Part shown: piece after piece, positions 26,501 to 34,417 of the stretch
How positions within the stretch are numbered: the first letter of the stretch is position 1
Layout of the letters: each line of letters begins with the position of its first letter
DNA from: Caulobacter sp. AP07
Lineage (GTDB): Bacteria; Pseudomonadota; Alphaproteobacteria; Caulobacterales; Caulobacteraceae
Assembly (NCBI RefSeq): GCF_000281955.1
Contig: NZ_AKKF01000239.1
Span: 48,522-112,521 of the forward strand
Direction of reading: 5' to 3'
Length of the DNA: 64,000 nt
Notes under the pieces: model-generated
What the model saw: the letters and a program-made list of their open reading frames with translations, nothing else
What the model was told of the DNA's origin: nothing
The model's database searches: none
Translations under genes and position numbers: made by a program

Positions 26501-27298
26501 CGGACCAGCGGCGACACCCGCTTCCTGGAGAAGGTCTATAGCGACGAGATCACCACCGCCGAACAACGGATGTGGATGATGACCGACGCCCACTGGTGGT
26601 CGGACCGGGTGGAGCTGTTCAGCGACATCCTGCAGCGCTCGCGGCTGGGCGGCATGGCCCTGCGGCGCAACCAGATGTTCCCCGGCCACCTGGTCAGTTG
26701 GCGCTTCGACACCCCGACCGGCGCCGAGGACGTCGGCATCCTGGTCACCGGCGGCCCCAAGGGGTTCAGGGTCACCGGCTACAATCTGACCGGCCGACCG
26801 ATCCACGCGATGCTCACCGGCTGGGACGTCGCCGCCGGCCAGTGGAAGATGGTCCGCGCCGTCGAGGGCGCCGCCGATCCGGAGGTCAAGCTGGCCTTCG
26901 AGCGCACTACCGGCGTCGACGTGACCTTCGCGCCCGGCCAGACCACCACCTGGGACTTCGCGCTGGAAACCCCCGCCGCCCCGGTGACCGAGCGCGCCGA
27001 CCTGGGCATCGGGCGTGACGACGTCAAGGCGACACGTTCAGGCCTGAGCGTCACCGTCCACAGCCTGGGCGCCAAACCGGCCCCGGCCAGCGTCGTGGTG
27101 CTGGAAGACGCCGACGGCCGCGAACTGGCCCGCGCCACCACGCCCGCCCTGCCCGCGCCGCTGGACCTGAAGCCCAAGACCGCCCAGGTGAGCCTGGCGT
27201 CGAAGGCCGGCTGGAAGACCGGCTACCGCGTGCGGATCGTCACCCCGGCCGGCGCGCCGGAGATCACCCAGCTCAACAACGTCGTCACCGCCCCCTGA
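23513..27298 (+). CDS. Large secreted LamG-domain protein with putative alpha-helical toroid domain
   Basis: A 1,261-residue protein with a signal peptide (LRAALLLSAALIAAPGLGHAA). Residues about 35-260 form a LamG/concanavalin-like fold (GTLSFYWRARDP, QWILVTFTWDEAKGVALYVDGKPVAAK, DDIRVYDHALGDADV). The middle has beta-rich segments; from about 690 to 1080 the sequence is helical and Trp/His/Asp-rich (HFIEWWIDNRQVPYGDFGGGISDDND, GPWGWSHPYSYLILHPG, FWAAWRWTGDEKYLLPL), resembling alpha/alpha-toroid polysaccharide-active enzymes. The end is a CARDB-like beta domain. AGGGAGG precedes the ATG. I do not recognise a characterised family. Position in a GH28/TBDR locus suggests a glycan-degrading role. 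Confidence 0.7.
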   Translation: MARVTRQTLRAALLLSAALIAAPGLGHAAPEQQGDGGLLFHLTGDKGLTADLAAGQAAPNFADKIKIQTDPVHGPYIEASGDEVLSWMAPGNIYAQRGTLSFYWRARDPVGPTPFPLFRVGYADHTSWDMAWLRIDWNGKGFDAFVTDNNLARVRVSVDAPAPRPDQWILVTFTWDEAKGVALYVDGKPVAAKAQAAALDAGLDQFGPHSRVISPHQVQSAYQFIRGGDVDDIRVYDHALGDADVAGLAAGQEPTAAPTTAADAKAWLHRYGWDRPADPPPYLADVATRVRKVEFTDQYDLKERMDLGSDGIAETTWPGIYNRSKLPGRHDYFELPDWNVYVEGGKAITFTLPDEPWNRLEFQGAAYGSLTSIDAAGKETPLAKRAQGPLRTVNQFAPLKGGKLRFDNVVQETPIQELAAYDVTAGAEPDEFTLSYVVRPGADPAAYPTLDDLTTFVRGRFAAGERTLVAALPGSAPVKARAEAPGPKLPIVHVLIPADFRLGRAGGPVGKFQYGWQGMDAGLDGVAIDIPALNVKATHGGLFPLNIKVKDPLWPGRDLIDVNVSVKPGEARTVFLDTRDRLLPPDRSLLLTIAGAGGDFDARQLDGMAVRLKFKPAQDARPEHVADRLVQARDNLAFLVEEHDVSKRLARYARLDLELSNLLRVDPQNRHGREMWAELNPEQPGAPVTLPVAPAGVPKWAFLQVEDLKRVRHFIEWWIDNRQVPYGDFGGGISDDNDLTQQWPPLALMGDIPDKTTASLNALADAAYKNDMLPLGLSKIKTDELHSYEEGINLKAEAMYTGYGDPKVVERLMETARAYPAVMGKGEDGHVHALSRFFSATDVSRDGPWGWSHPYSYLILHPGIMLADFNGDPTLRKLVIDLADGHMAHGKQDPDGTWRYPEDINAATGQSRGELAGKARGNISAIQLFWAAWRWTGDEKYLLPLKGEMAHGKLRGMDELNSDVVDMLGQRATWGAEFERRAKAGDDDPFTLYEAWRTSGDTRFLEKVYSDEITTAEQRMWMMTDAHWWSDRVELFSDILQRSRLGGMALRRNQMFPGHLVSWRFDTPTGAEDVGILVTGGPKGFRVTGYNLTGRPIHAMLTGWDVAAGQWKMVRAVEGAADPEVKLAFERTTGVDVTFAPGQTTTWDFALETPAAPVTERADLGIGRDDVKATRSGLSVTVHSLGAKPAPASVVVLEDADGRELARATTPALPAPLDLKPKTAQVSLASKAGWKTGYRVRIVTPAGAPEITQLNNVVTAP

Positions 27299-27311
27299 CC
27301 AAAACCGGAGA

Positions 27312-27335
27312 CCCCGGAGCGAACGCGCTCCGGGG
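27312..27335. terminator. GC-rich hairpin after the LamG gene, no U-tract
   Basis: CCCCGGAGC pairs with GCTCCGGGG around a short loop. The 3' arm contains GGGGG about 15 bases before the start of the next small gene, so the hairpin may both slow transcription and mask the only ribosome-binding-like sequence of that gene. Confidence 0.5.
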
Positions 27336-27349
27336 GCGTTGCCTAACCC

Positions 27350-27553
27350 ATGGCCGAAACCCTCACCGTTCCCCGCGATCTCTTCCTGCGCCTGCGCGCC
27401 CGGCTGCCGGCCGTCACTCGCGAGCACCTGTTTGACTGCTACGCGATCAGCGAAACCACCTGGACCAAGCTGCGCGACGGCAAGCCCGTCAAGCGCTCCA
27501 CCCTGGAGCGGATCCTGCACCGCTACGAAGGGCTGATCGCCCGCGCCGCGTGA
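27350..27553 (+). CDS. Small HTH-like protein, function unknown
   Basis: A 67-residue protein, MAETLTVPRDLFLRLRARLPAVTREHLFDCYAISETTWTKLRDGKPVKRSTLERILHRYE and a short tail. The spacing of AISETTWTKLRDGKPVKRSTLERIL is like a compact helix-turn-helix in which the second helix would contact DNA, but no family is recognised. It lies between the LamG gene and the LysR-type promoter of the TBDR. The ribosome-binding site is weak. It may be a local regulator; evidence is limited to sequence pattern and position. Confidence 0.55.
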   Translation: MAETLTVPRDLFLRLRARLPAVTREHLFDCYAISETTWTKLRDGKPVKRSTLERILHRYEGLIARAA

Positions 27554-27615
27554 TGCCGGACCGGCATCAACAGGTTCGAGAACGGCATTGGCGGCGCGCC
27601 GCCGCCGGCTCCTAG
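27552..27615 (+). promoter_or_regulatory. LysR-type promoter of the TBDR gene
   Basis: ATGCC-GGACC-GGCAT at 27553-27567 is the best palindrome of the four (flanked by G and C, 17 bp in all). GGCAT at 27584-27588 is exactly 21 bp downstream of the second half, and CTAG is at 27612-27615. About 115 bp separate it from the TBDR start. Confidence 0.7.
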
Positions 27616-27729
27616 TCTCCCGGCGGGATGAGGTCCCGCCGCCGAACCGAAAGCCGGTCGGCGCCCGGCCCCTCCCGAGAACAAGACCGAGCATCGGTCA
27701 GAAAATGTCCCGTCGGGAGGGAAATGGGT

Positions 27730-30570
27730 ATGCATACTGTTCAACGCCGCACATGGCTGGCGAGCGCGTCCTTGGCCGCCGTCTGCCTGGGCCTGGCCGC
27801 CACGCCGGCCCTGGCGCGGCAAGAGGCGGCGCCGGCCGCGCCGGCCACGCCGAACAATGACGCCGTCTCGGAAGTGGTGGTCACCGGCTTCCGCTCCAGC
27901 CTGGCCAAGGCCCTCAACGTCAAGCGCCAGGAGTCCGCCGCCGTCGACTCCATCCTGGCCGAGGACATCGGCAAGTTCCCCGACCTCAATCTCTCGGAAT
28001 CCATCCAGCGCATCCCCGGCGTCGCCCTGGCGCGCGACGGTGGCGAAGGCCGGCAGATCTCGGTGCGGGGCCTGGGTCCCCAGTTCACCCGCGTGCGCAT
28101 CAACGGCATGGAAGCCCTGACCACCGGCGGCGGCTCGGACGCCGGCGGCGGCATCAACCGCGGCCGCTCGTTCGACTTCAACGTCTTCGCCTCGGACCTG
28201 TTCAGCGCCATCACCGTGCGCAAGACCGCCGAGGCGGCCACCGAGGAAGGCTCGCTCGGCGCCACCGTCGACCTGCGCACCGCCCGCGCCTTCGACTATC
28301 ACGGCTTCAAGATGGTCGGCTCGCTGCAGGGCAGCTACAACGACCTGGCCAAGTCGACCAATCCGCGCGGCGCCTTCATGGTCTCCAACACCTGGAAGGA
28401 CGACACCTTCGGCGCCCTGCTGTCGGTGGCCTACACCAAGCGCCAGCTGGACGACGAGGGCTCCTCGACCGTCCGCTGGGCGACCGGTAACGCCTTCGGC
28501 CCCGGCTTCGACGCCCTGCCCAACGGCGCGGGCCTGCCGACCACCGTCAACCCGGCCGCCGCCGCCAACAACGCCGCCTTCCACCCGCGCTTCCCGCGCT
28601 ACGACAACTATATCGACGACCAGGAGCGCATCGGCGGCACCCTGTCGCTGCAATGGCGGCCCAGCGACAAGACCCTGATCAGCTTCGACGGCCTCTATGC
28701 CGACTTCAAGGGCACGCGCGAGGAACAGTACCTCGAGGCGCCGTCGTTCAGCGTCGGCGGGGCCTGCACCGCGGCCAACGTCGCCACCTCGTGCGGCATC
28801 GCCCAGACCCACGTGGTGTCCTCGACCATCGACAGCCACAACACGATGATCGCCGGCAAGTTCGACAACGTCGACCTGCGGGTCGAGAACCGCTTCGACG
28901 AACTCGACACCAAGTTCACCCAGCTGGGCCTCAACCTCGACCAGCAGATCACCGACGACATCAAGATCACCGGCCTGCTGGGCCATTCGAAGTCGGACCA
29001 CCAGAACCCGGTGCAGACGACGGTCCAGTTCGACCAGTTCAACGTCCAGGGCTATGCCTACGACTACAGGAACGGCAACCTGCCGGTGATCGACTACGGC
29101 AGCGCCCAGCTGACCAATCCCTCGCGCTGGGTGCTGACCCAGATCCGCGAGCGGCCGCAGACCGCCGTCAACACCTATGACGTCGCCCAGATCGACGGCG
29201 AATGGGCCAATCTGGGGATCTTCAAACTGAGCGGCGGCGCGGCGTTCAAGGAATACAAGTTCACCACCACCGAGCTGCGCCGCTCCAACGGCACCAGCAC
29301 CAATCTCGAGCCCACCGTGCCGGCGGCCCTGGTGGCCCTTCCGACCTCGTCCTACGGCAAGATCGCCAGCTTCGCCGGCGCCGACGTGCTGATCCCCGAC
29401 GTCCAGACCGCCGCCGGGGTGCTCAGCCTCTATGACCAGACCGCCTATGGCGGTGCGTTCCATCTGGGCAAGGAGCCGGCCCTGGGCAACAACCGCGGCG
29501 TCACCGAGAAGGACGCCGGCGGCTACGTACAGGCCGACTTCGACACCCAGGTCGGCGGGCGTCCGCTGCGCGGCAATTTCGGGGTGCGCTACGTCAAGAC
29601 CCAGCAGCAGTCGCAGGGCTACACCTATGTCAGCGGCGCGCCGCTGGCGATCACCGCCGAGCGCGAATACAGCGACACCCTGCCGTCGATGAACGTGGTC
29701 TACGAGCCGATCGACAACGTCCTGATCCGCTTCGGCGCGGCCAAGGTGATGTCGCGGCCCGACCTGGGCAGCCTGACCCCGGGCGCGACGATCAGCGTCT
29801 CGGGCGCCGGCCGCAGCGTCACCGCCGGCAACCCCAACCTCGACCCCTTCCGGGCCAAGGCCTACGACCTGTCGTTCGAATGGTACTTCCAGCAGTCGGG
29901 CCTGCTGTCGCTGGCGGTGTTCAAGAAGGAGATCGGCAGCTTCGTCCAGACGCTGCAGACCAACTCGACCTTCACCGGCAATGCGTTCGGCCTGCCCGAC
30001 AGCGTGGCCATCGCCGCCTGCGGCGCGACCAACGGCTGCAGCCCCGGCGCCCAGTGGCAGTTCACCGTGCCGAGCAACACCCCCGGCGGCGACCTGACCG
30101 GCTACGAGATCAACTACCAGCAGCCGCTGACCTTCCTGCCGGGCTTCCTCAAGCACACCGGCGTGCTGCTGAACTACACGCACGTCAAATCGTCGATCAA
30201 CTACCTGAACGGCGCCGGCGCGGTGGTGGCCACGGCCAACCTGACCGGCCTGTCGCCCAGCTCGTACAACGCCACGGTCTATTACGAGGACAGCAAGTGG
30301 AGCGCCCGGGCCTCGGTGGCCTACCGCGACGCCTACCTGACCCGGATCCCGGGTTCGGAGGCCGGCACCGACGCCGACGGCACCAGCGAGACCCTGAACG
30401 TCGACGCCTCGCTGCAGTACACGGTCAACGACCACTTCAAGCTCACCCTGGAGGGCGTGAACCTGACCGACGAGAACCAGGACCAGTTCAACGACTCCGT
30501 CGCCGACCGGTCCTCGTTCTTCCACCACACCGGTCGCGAGTTCATTCTGGGCGTCCGTTACACCTACTGA
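27730..30570 (+). CDS. TonB-dependent receptor
   Basis: A 946-residue outer-membrane receptor with a signal peptide (RRTWLASASLAAVCLGLAATPALA), a TonB-box-like SEVVVTGFRSS, the plug domain (IQRIPGVALARDGGEGRQISVRGLGPQFTRVRINGMEAL) and a 22-strand type barrel ending in the C-terminal REFILGVRYTY with terminal aromatic residue. It would import a large ligand, probably an oligosaccharide released by the GH28/LamG proteins. GGGAGG lies nine bases before ATG 27730; ATG 27724 is a second option. Preceded by a LysR-type promoter. Confidence 0.88.
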   Translation: MHTVQRRTWLASASLAAVCLGLAATPALARQEAAPAAPATPNNDAVSEVVVTGFRSSLAKALNVKRQESAAVDSILAEDIGKFPDLNLSESIQRIPGVALARDGGEGRQISVRGLGPQFTRVRINGMEALTTGGGSDAGGGINRGRSFDFNVFASDLFSAITVRKTAEAATEEGSLGATVDLRTARAFDYHGFKMVGSLQGSYNDLAKSTNPRGAFMVSNTWKDDTFGALLSVAYTKRQLDDEGSSTVRWATGNAFGPGFDALPNGAGLPTTVNPAAAANNAAFHPRFPRYDNYIDDQERIGGTLSLQWRPSDKTLISFDGLYADFKGTREEQYLEAPSFSVGGACTAANVATSCGIAQTHVVSSTIDSHNTMIAGKFDNVDLRVENRFDELDTKFTQLGLNLDQQITDDIKITGLLGHSKSDHQNPVQTTVQFDQFNVQGYAYDYRNGNLPVIDYGSAQLTNPSRWVLTQIRERPQTAVNTYDVAQIDGEWANLGIFKLSGGAAFKEYKFTTTELRRSNGTSTNLEPTVPAALVALPTSSYGKIASFAGADVLIPDVQTAAGVLSLYDQTAYGGAFHLGKEPALGNNRGVTEKDAGGYVQADFDTQVGGRPLRGNFGVRYVKTQQQSQGYTYVSGAPLAITAEREYSDTLPSMNVVYEPIDNVLIRFGAAKVMSRPDLGSLTPGATISVSGAGRSVTAGNPNLDPFRAKAYDLSFEWYFQQSGLLSLAVFKKEIGSFVQTLQTNSTFTGNAFGLPDSVAIAACGATNGCSPGAQWQFTVPSNTPGGDLTGYEINYQQPLTFLPGFLKHTGVLLNYTHVKSSINYLNGAGAVVATANLTGLSPSSYNATVYYEDSKWSARASVAYRDAYLTRIPGSEAGTDADGTSETLNVDASLQYTVNDHFKLTLEGVNLTDENQDQFNDSVADRSSFFHHTGREFILGVRYTY

Positions 30571-30629
30571 CGACCAGATGAAGCGAGGACGCGGCGGCTT
30601 GTCCCCGTCGCGTCTCGACAGCAGAGGTG

Positions 30630-30663
30630 CGCGGACGTCCCTCCCGGCGTCCGCGCGCTTTTC
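30630..30663 (+). terminator. Intrinsic terminator after the TBDR
   Basis: GCGCGGACG (30630-30638) pairs with CGTCCGCGC (30649-30657), followed by GCTTTT. It separates the TBDR from the beta-propeller gene, whose start is about 50 bp further on. Confidence 0.8.
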
Positions 30664-30714
30664 CGTTTCCCCAATCGCGGTGGCGCGGGATGCGTCGCTC
30701 GTCCAGGATCAGCC

Positions 30715-31854
30715 ATGCTCGTTCGCGCCCTTCTCGCCGCCGCCGCCTTCAGCCTTGCGGCCGGCGCCCAGGCCCAGATCGCGGTCTCGGCCAATGACGG
30801 CAAGCAGGTGCTGGACGACGGCGAGCAGGTGGTCCCGGCCCATCCGGCCCCGGACTCCGTCACCCTGATCGACATGTCCGCCTCGCCGCCCCGGATCATC
30901 GGCGAGATCGCCGCCCCGACCAGCGTCATCGGCCCGCCCTCCAGCGTGGCGGTGGCGCCCGACGAGTCCTTCGCCCTGGTCACCGCGGCCCGTCAGCTGA
31001 CGCCCGGCGATCCCACCACCATCAGCCCGGACGACGTGGTCAGCGTCATCGACCTGAAGACCCGGCGGGTGACGGCCACCCTGCACGCCGGGGCCGGCGC
31101 CTCGGGCGTCTCGATCAACCGCGCCGGAACCCTGGCCCTGGTGGCCAACCGCGCCGAGGGCACAGTCAGCGTCTTCACCGTCGCCGGCGGCGTCCTGACC
31201 CCGGCCGGCAAGGTCCGGGTCGGCGAGCCGGACTCCTCGCCGGCCATGCCGATCTTCTTCGACGACGACCGCCGGGCCCTGGTGTCACGCGACCGCGATC
31301 ACAAGATCGTCCAGCTGAGCATCGACGGCGCGACCGTCACCGTCACGCCGGTGATCCTGGCCCCCGGCCTGCGCCCTTACCAGATCGACACCGACGGCCC
31401 GCGCCGCTTCGCCGTGTCAGGAAACATCGGCGGCGGCGGGCGCGACGTCGATACGGTCAGCCTGATCGACCTGGCCCCGCCCGTTCCCCGCGTCGTCGAC
31501 GTCGTGGCCGTCGGCCTGACGCCGGAGGGCCTGAAGATGTCGCCCGACGGCCGCTACGTGGCCGTCAACGTCAACAACGGCTCCAACCTCGGCGTCAACG
31601 CGCCGGGCTATCACCCCAGGGGTCTGGTCCAGATCTGGCGCATCGACGGCGAACGCCTGACCAAGGTCACCCAGGCCGGCGTCGGCGGCTGGGGCCAGGG
31701 CGTGGCCTGGTCGCGCGACTCCCGCCGCCTGCTGGTCCAGTGCGTGGTCGGCCAGACGATCGAGGCCTTCGCCTTCGACGGCCGTCGCCTGCGCCACACC
31801 GCCACCCTGCCCATGCCCGCCGGCCCGGCGGCGATCAGGACCGCCGAACCCTAG
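30715..31854 (+). CDS. Secreted YVTN/lactonase-like beta-propeller protein
   Basis: A 379-residue protein with a signal peptide (LVRALLAAAAFSLAAGAQAQ) and repeated beta-propeller blades of the YVTN type: SSVAVAPDESFALVTAAR, VSINRAGTLALVANRAEGTVSVF, LKMSPDGRYVAVNVNNGS and VAWSRDSRRLLVQ. Such proteins include periplasmic binding modules and 6-phosphogluconolactonase-like lactonases; no catalytic residues can be named. A periplasmic role in the same uptake pathway as the TBDR is inferred from position. Convergent with the halogenase gene. Confidence 0.75.
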   Translation: MLVRALLAAAAFSLAAGAQAQIAVSANDGKQVLDDGEQVVPAHPAPDSVTLIDMSASPPRIIGEIAAPTSVIGPPSSVAVAPDESFALVTAARQLTPGDPTTISPDDVVSVIDLKTRRVTATLHAGAGASGVSINRAGTLALVANRAEGTVSVFTVAGGVLTPAGKVRVGEPDSSPAMPIFFDDDRRALVSRDRDHKIVQLSIDGATVTVTPVILAPGLRPYQIDTDGPRRFAVSGNIGGGGRDVDTVSLIDLAPPVPRVVDVVAVGLTPEGLKMSPDGRYVAVNVNNGSNLGVNAPGYHPRGLVQIWRIDGERLTKVTQAGVGGWGQGVAWSRDSRRLLVQCVVGQTIEAFAFDGRRLRHTATLPMPAGPAAIRTAEP

Positions 31855-31873
31855 GGGCCTTGGCCTTCCTCCG

Positions 31874-33364
31874 TCAGGCCGGGGCGATCGGGCAGTAGCG
31901 GTTCACGAAATCCTGGTGGCTGGGCATCCTGTCCACCGCGCGGGCGATATTGCCCTTCAGATCGTTCAGCGCCTGGCGCAACTGCTCGGGCGGCATCAGG
32001 CGACCCATGTGGTGGTGGCCGCCGGGTTGCAACCTCTGCCCCAGCATCACCTGCAGCCAGGAGTCGGTCTGGAACAGTTCGCCCGGGGCCCTGAACACGT
32101 GGCCGTTGTCGCGGAACAGAGCGATGCGATGGGCCAGGCTGTCGGGGATTGCCATGGTCCGGCAGTGGTCCCAGAACGGGCTGTCGGTCCGCTCGGTCAG
32201 CTTGTAGTGCAGCACGACGAAGTCGCGGATCTTCTCGATCTCGTCGTCGGCCAGGTGATTGAAGCGGTCGCTGAGCGCCTCGTTGCAACCGGCGAACGGA
32301 AACAGCTGAAGCAGCCGGTGCACCGCGACCATGATCATGTGGATCGAGGTCGATTCCAGCGGCTCGATGAAGCCAGCGGCCAGGCCCAGGGCGACGCAGT
32401 TCTTGTGCCAGGCCTTGCGACGGCGGCCGGCGCGGAAGCGGATGAGCCGAGGCTCGGCCACCATCTCGCCCTCGATCATGTCGCGCAGTCCCGCCTGCGC
32501 CTCGTCGTCGCTCATGTGGTCGCTGGAATAGACGAAGCCGTTGCCGATCTTGCCCTGCAACGGAATGCCCCACAGCCATCCCGCCCGGTGGGCGATGGCG
32601 CGGGTATAGGGATAGGCCGGAGCGTCCGAACGCGTCTGAACCGCCAGGGCGCTGTTGTTGGGCAACCAGTTGGTCCAATCCTCGAAGCCGACCTCCAGGG
32701 CGCCTCCCATCAGCAGCGACCGGAAGCCGGTGCAGTCGATGAACAGGTCCCCCTCGATCACCTCGCCCGACTCCAGCACCAGGGCCTCGATGAAGCCGTC
32801 GTCGGAGCGTTGCCTGACGCTGGTGATCTTGCCCTCGACCCGCCGGACGCCCTTGCCCTCGCTCTTCGCGCGCAGGTACCGGCCGTAGAGGGTGGCGTCG
32901 ATATGATAGGCGTAGTTCAACGAGGCGTTTTCGTCGGTGAAGAACCGGTGATCCTCGGCGGCCTTCAGCTCGAGACAGTAGTCGCCAAGGTCGCCGCCGA
33001 ACCCCTGCGCCTTGGCCTGAAGCCAGAAGTGGTGGAAGTCACCGAGCCAGGTGGACTTCCCGATCTGGCCGAACGAGTGGATGTAGCGGTCGCCGATCTC
33101 GCCCCAGTTCTCGAACGAAATCCCCAGCTTGAAGGTCGCCTGGCAGGCGCTCATGAATTCCGGTTCGTCGAGATTGAGCAGGGCGTTGAAGGTGCGCGCC
33201 GTGGGCACGGTCGACTCCCCCACCCCGACCGTGCCGATGTCGTCGGATTCGATCAGGGTGATGTCCAGCAACGGCCCCAGTTGCTTCGACAAGGCGGCGG
33301 CGGCCATCCAGCCGGCGGAGCCGCCGCCGGCGATCACCACCTTCTTCACGACCTGTTCGGCCAT
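31874..33364 (-). CDS. Flavin-dependent tryptophan-halogenase family protein
   Basis: A 496-residue FAD enzyme. GGGSAGWMAAAAL near residue 14 is the nucleotide-binding motif, VGESTVP follows, and GWLWGIPL is the WxWxIP motif typical of halogenases. Lys in ATFKLGI and Glu in EPLESTS fall where catalytic residues lie in PrnA (alignment by eye). The substrate is unknown; homologues in TBDR loci of Xanthomonas and Brevundimonas brominate free indole in vitro. GAGGAG lies nine bases before ATG 33364; ATG 33385 overlaps the cupin stop as ATGA and is a second possible start. Last gene of the TBDR-SapC-cupin-halogenase operon. Confidence 0.87.
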   Translation of the reverse strand: MAEQVVKKVVIAGGGSAGWMAAAALSKQLGPLLDITLIESDDIGTVGVGESTVPTARTFNALLNLDEPEFMSACQATFKLGISFENWGEIGDRYIHSFGQIGKSTWLGDFHHFWLQAKAQGFGGDLGDYCLELKAAEDHRFFTDENASLNYAYHIDATLYGRYLRAKSEGKGVRRVEGKITSVRQRSDDGFIEALVLESGEVIEGDLFIDCTGFRSLLMGGALEVGFEDWTNWLPNNSALAVQTRSDAPAYPYTRAIAHRAGWLWGIPLQGKIGNGFVYSSDHMSDDEAQAGLRDMIEGEMVAEPRLIRFRAGRRRKAWHKNCVALGLAAGFIEPLESTSIHMIMVAVHRLLQLFPFAGCNEALSDRFNHLADDEIEKIRDFVVLHYKLTERTDSPFWDHCRTMAIPDSLAHRIALFRDNGHVFRAPGELFQTDSWLQVMLGQRLQPGGHHHMGRLMPPEQLRQALNDLKGNIARAVDRMPSHQDFVNRYCPIAPA

Positions 33365-33381
33365 CGCAGCCTTCTCCTCGT

Positions 33382-34413
33382 TCATCGGTTCAGTCGGTTG
33401 AGCAGGTAGGCGCGCAGGCGGCGGGCCTTGAGGTCGTCCATCGGACCCAGCGCGCCGCGCGCCGCCTCGGGCAGGTGGGCGCCCGCGCGGTCGGACGGCC
33501 CGAAGACGTAGTGGTCGAACAGTTCGCGCCAGGCCCGCTTCTCGAAATCGGGGCGATCGCGCAGGCTGAGCAGGCCGTGCAGCAAGGTGTTCATGGGCGT
33601 GTCCATGAAGCCCGGCGCGCTGTTCCACCAGTAATTGACCAGCACGTTGAAGGCGTCCAGGGCCTCCACCTGATGCCACCACAGGGCCGGGTAGACCAGC
33701 ACGTCGCCCGGCTCCAGTTCGGCGACCTGGGCGGCGGCCAAGGCGTCGCGGAAACCCGGGAAGCGGTCGTGGTCGGGGTTCTCGAAATCGACCATGCTCA
33801 CGGCCTGGCCGCCGGGCGTCGGCTCCAACGGACCGGGATAGAGGTTGTGGACCTGGTCGGGCGGAAACAGCGTGAAGCGGCGGCGTCCGACCACGCAGCA
33901 GGCGATGTTGTTGGACATGTCGTAGTGGGCGGCCGCCGTCGTGCGATTGCCGATCCAGATGCTGACCAGCGGCGGCTCGCCGCCGAACGTCTCGGGATCA
34001 AGCCCCAGGTCGTTGCGCGCGCGAAAGCCCGGCAGATAGGTGTCCAGGTCGGTGGAACCGACATAGACAGAGGGGCCAGCCTCATCATCGAGATGACGCC
34101 GGATGTCGTCCAGGACGGCGTCCAGCGGCTCGCGCCCGGCCTGGAAGTTCATCCCGGTGACGGTGTCGTCATAGAAGAACCGTCCCTTGATCTCCGGCGC
34201 GCCGCGATAGGCGACCACCCGCTGGCCCTTGGCGAAACCGGCGAGGTAGGCCATCGCCGGCTCCGGGCCCTCCAGGCCCAGCCGAACCAGCGGCCAGTCG
34301 CGGGCCAACCCCCTGAAGATCATCGGCCTCTGCTCGCGCAGGATCTCATCGAAGGGGATGTCCTTCGGCGACGAGACGGCGACCACCGGGGTCCTGCGCG
34401 CGATATCGACCAT
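33382..34413 (-). CDS. Cupin-like (JmjC-type) protein
   Basis: A 343-residue protein of the cupin_8/FIH-like family. The iron-binding facial triad can be placed at AHYDMSNN (HxD) near residue 184 and at the His of LWWHQVEAL near 270; the core includes VVGRRRFTLFPPDQVHNLYPGP. Members are Fe(II)/2-oxoglutarate oxygenases, often hydroxylases. It sits four bases after sapC and overlaps the halogenase region, within a set commonly seen next to TBDR genes in Caulobacter and Xanthomonas. Confidence 0.83.
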   Translation of the reverse strand: MVDIARRTPVVAVSSPKDIPFDEILREQRPMIFRGLARDWPLVRLGLEGPEPAMAYLAGFAKGQRVVAYRGAPEIKGRFFYDDTVTGMNFQAGREPLDAVLDDIRRHLDDEAGPSVYVGSTDLDTYLPGFRARNDLGLDPETFGGEPPLVSIWIGNRTTAAAHYDMSNNIACCVVGRRRFTLFPPDQVHNLYPGPLEPTPGGQAVSMVDFENPDHDRFPGFRDALAAAQVAELEPGDVLVYPALWWHQVEALDAFNVLVNYWWNSAPGFMDTPMNTLLHGLLSLRDRPDFEKRAWRELFDHYVFGPSDRAGAHLPEAARGALGPMDDLKARRLRAYLLNRLNR

Positions 34414-34417
34414 GTGT

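Noticed and set aside
23324..26806. 1,160-codon open frame on the minus strand
   Set aside because: It is antisense to the LamG gene; long antisense frames are common in GC-rich DNA, and the translation has no domain-like pattern.
27523..30528. 1,001-codon minus-strand frame opposite the first TBDR
   Set aside because: Gly/Arg/Val-rich shadow of the receptor gene without signal peptide, motifs or ribosome-binding site.
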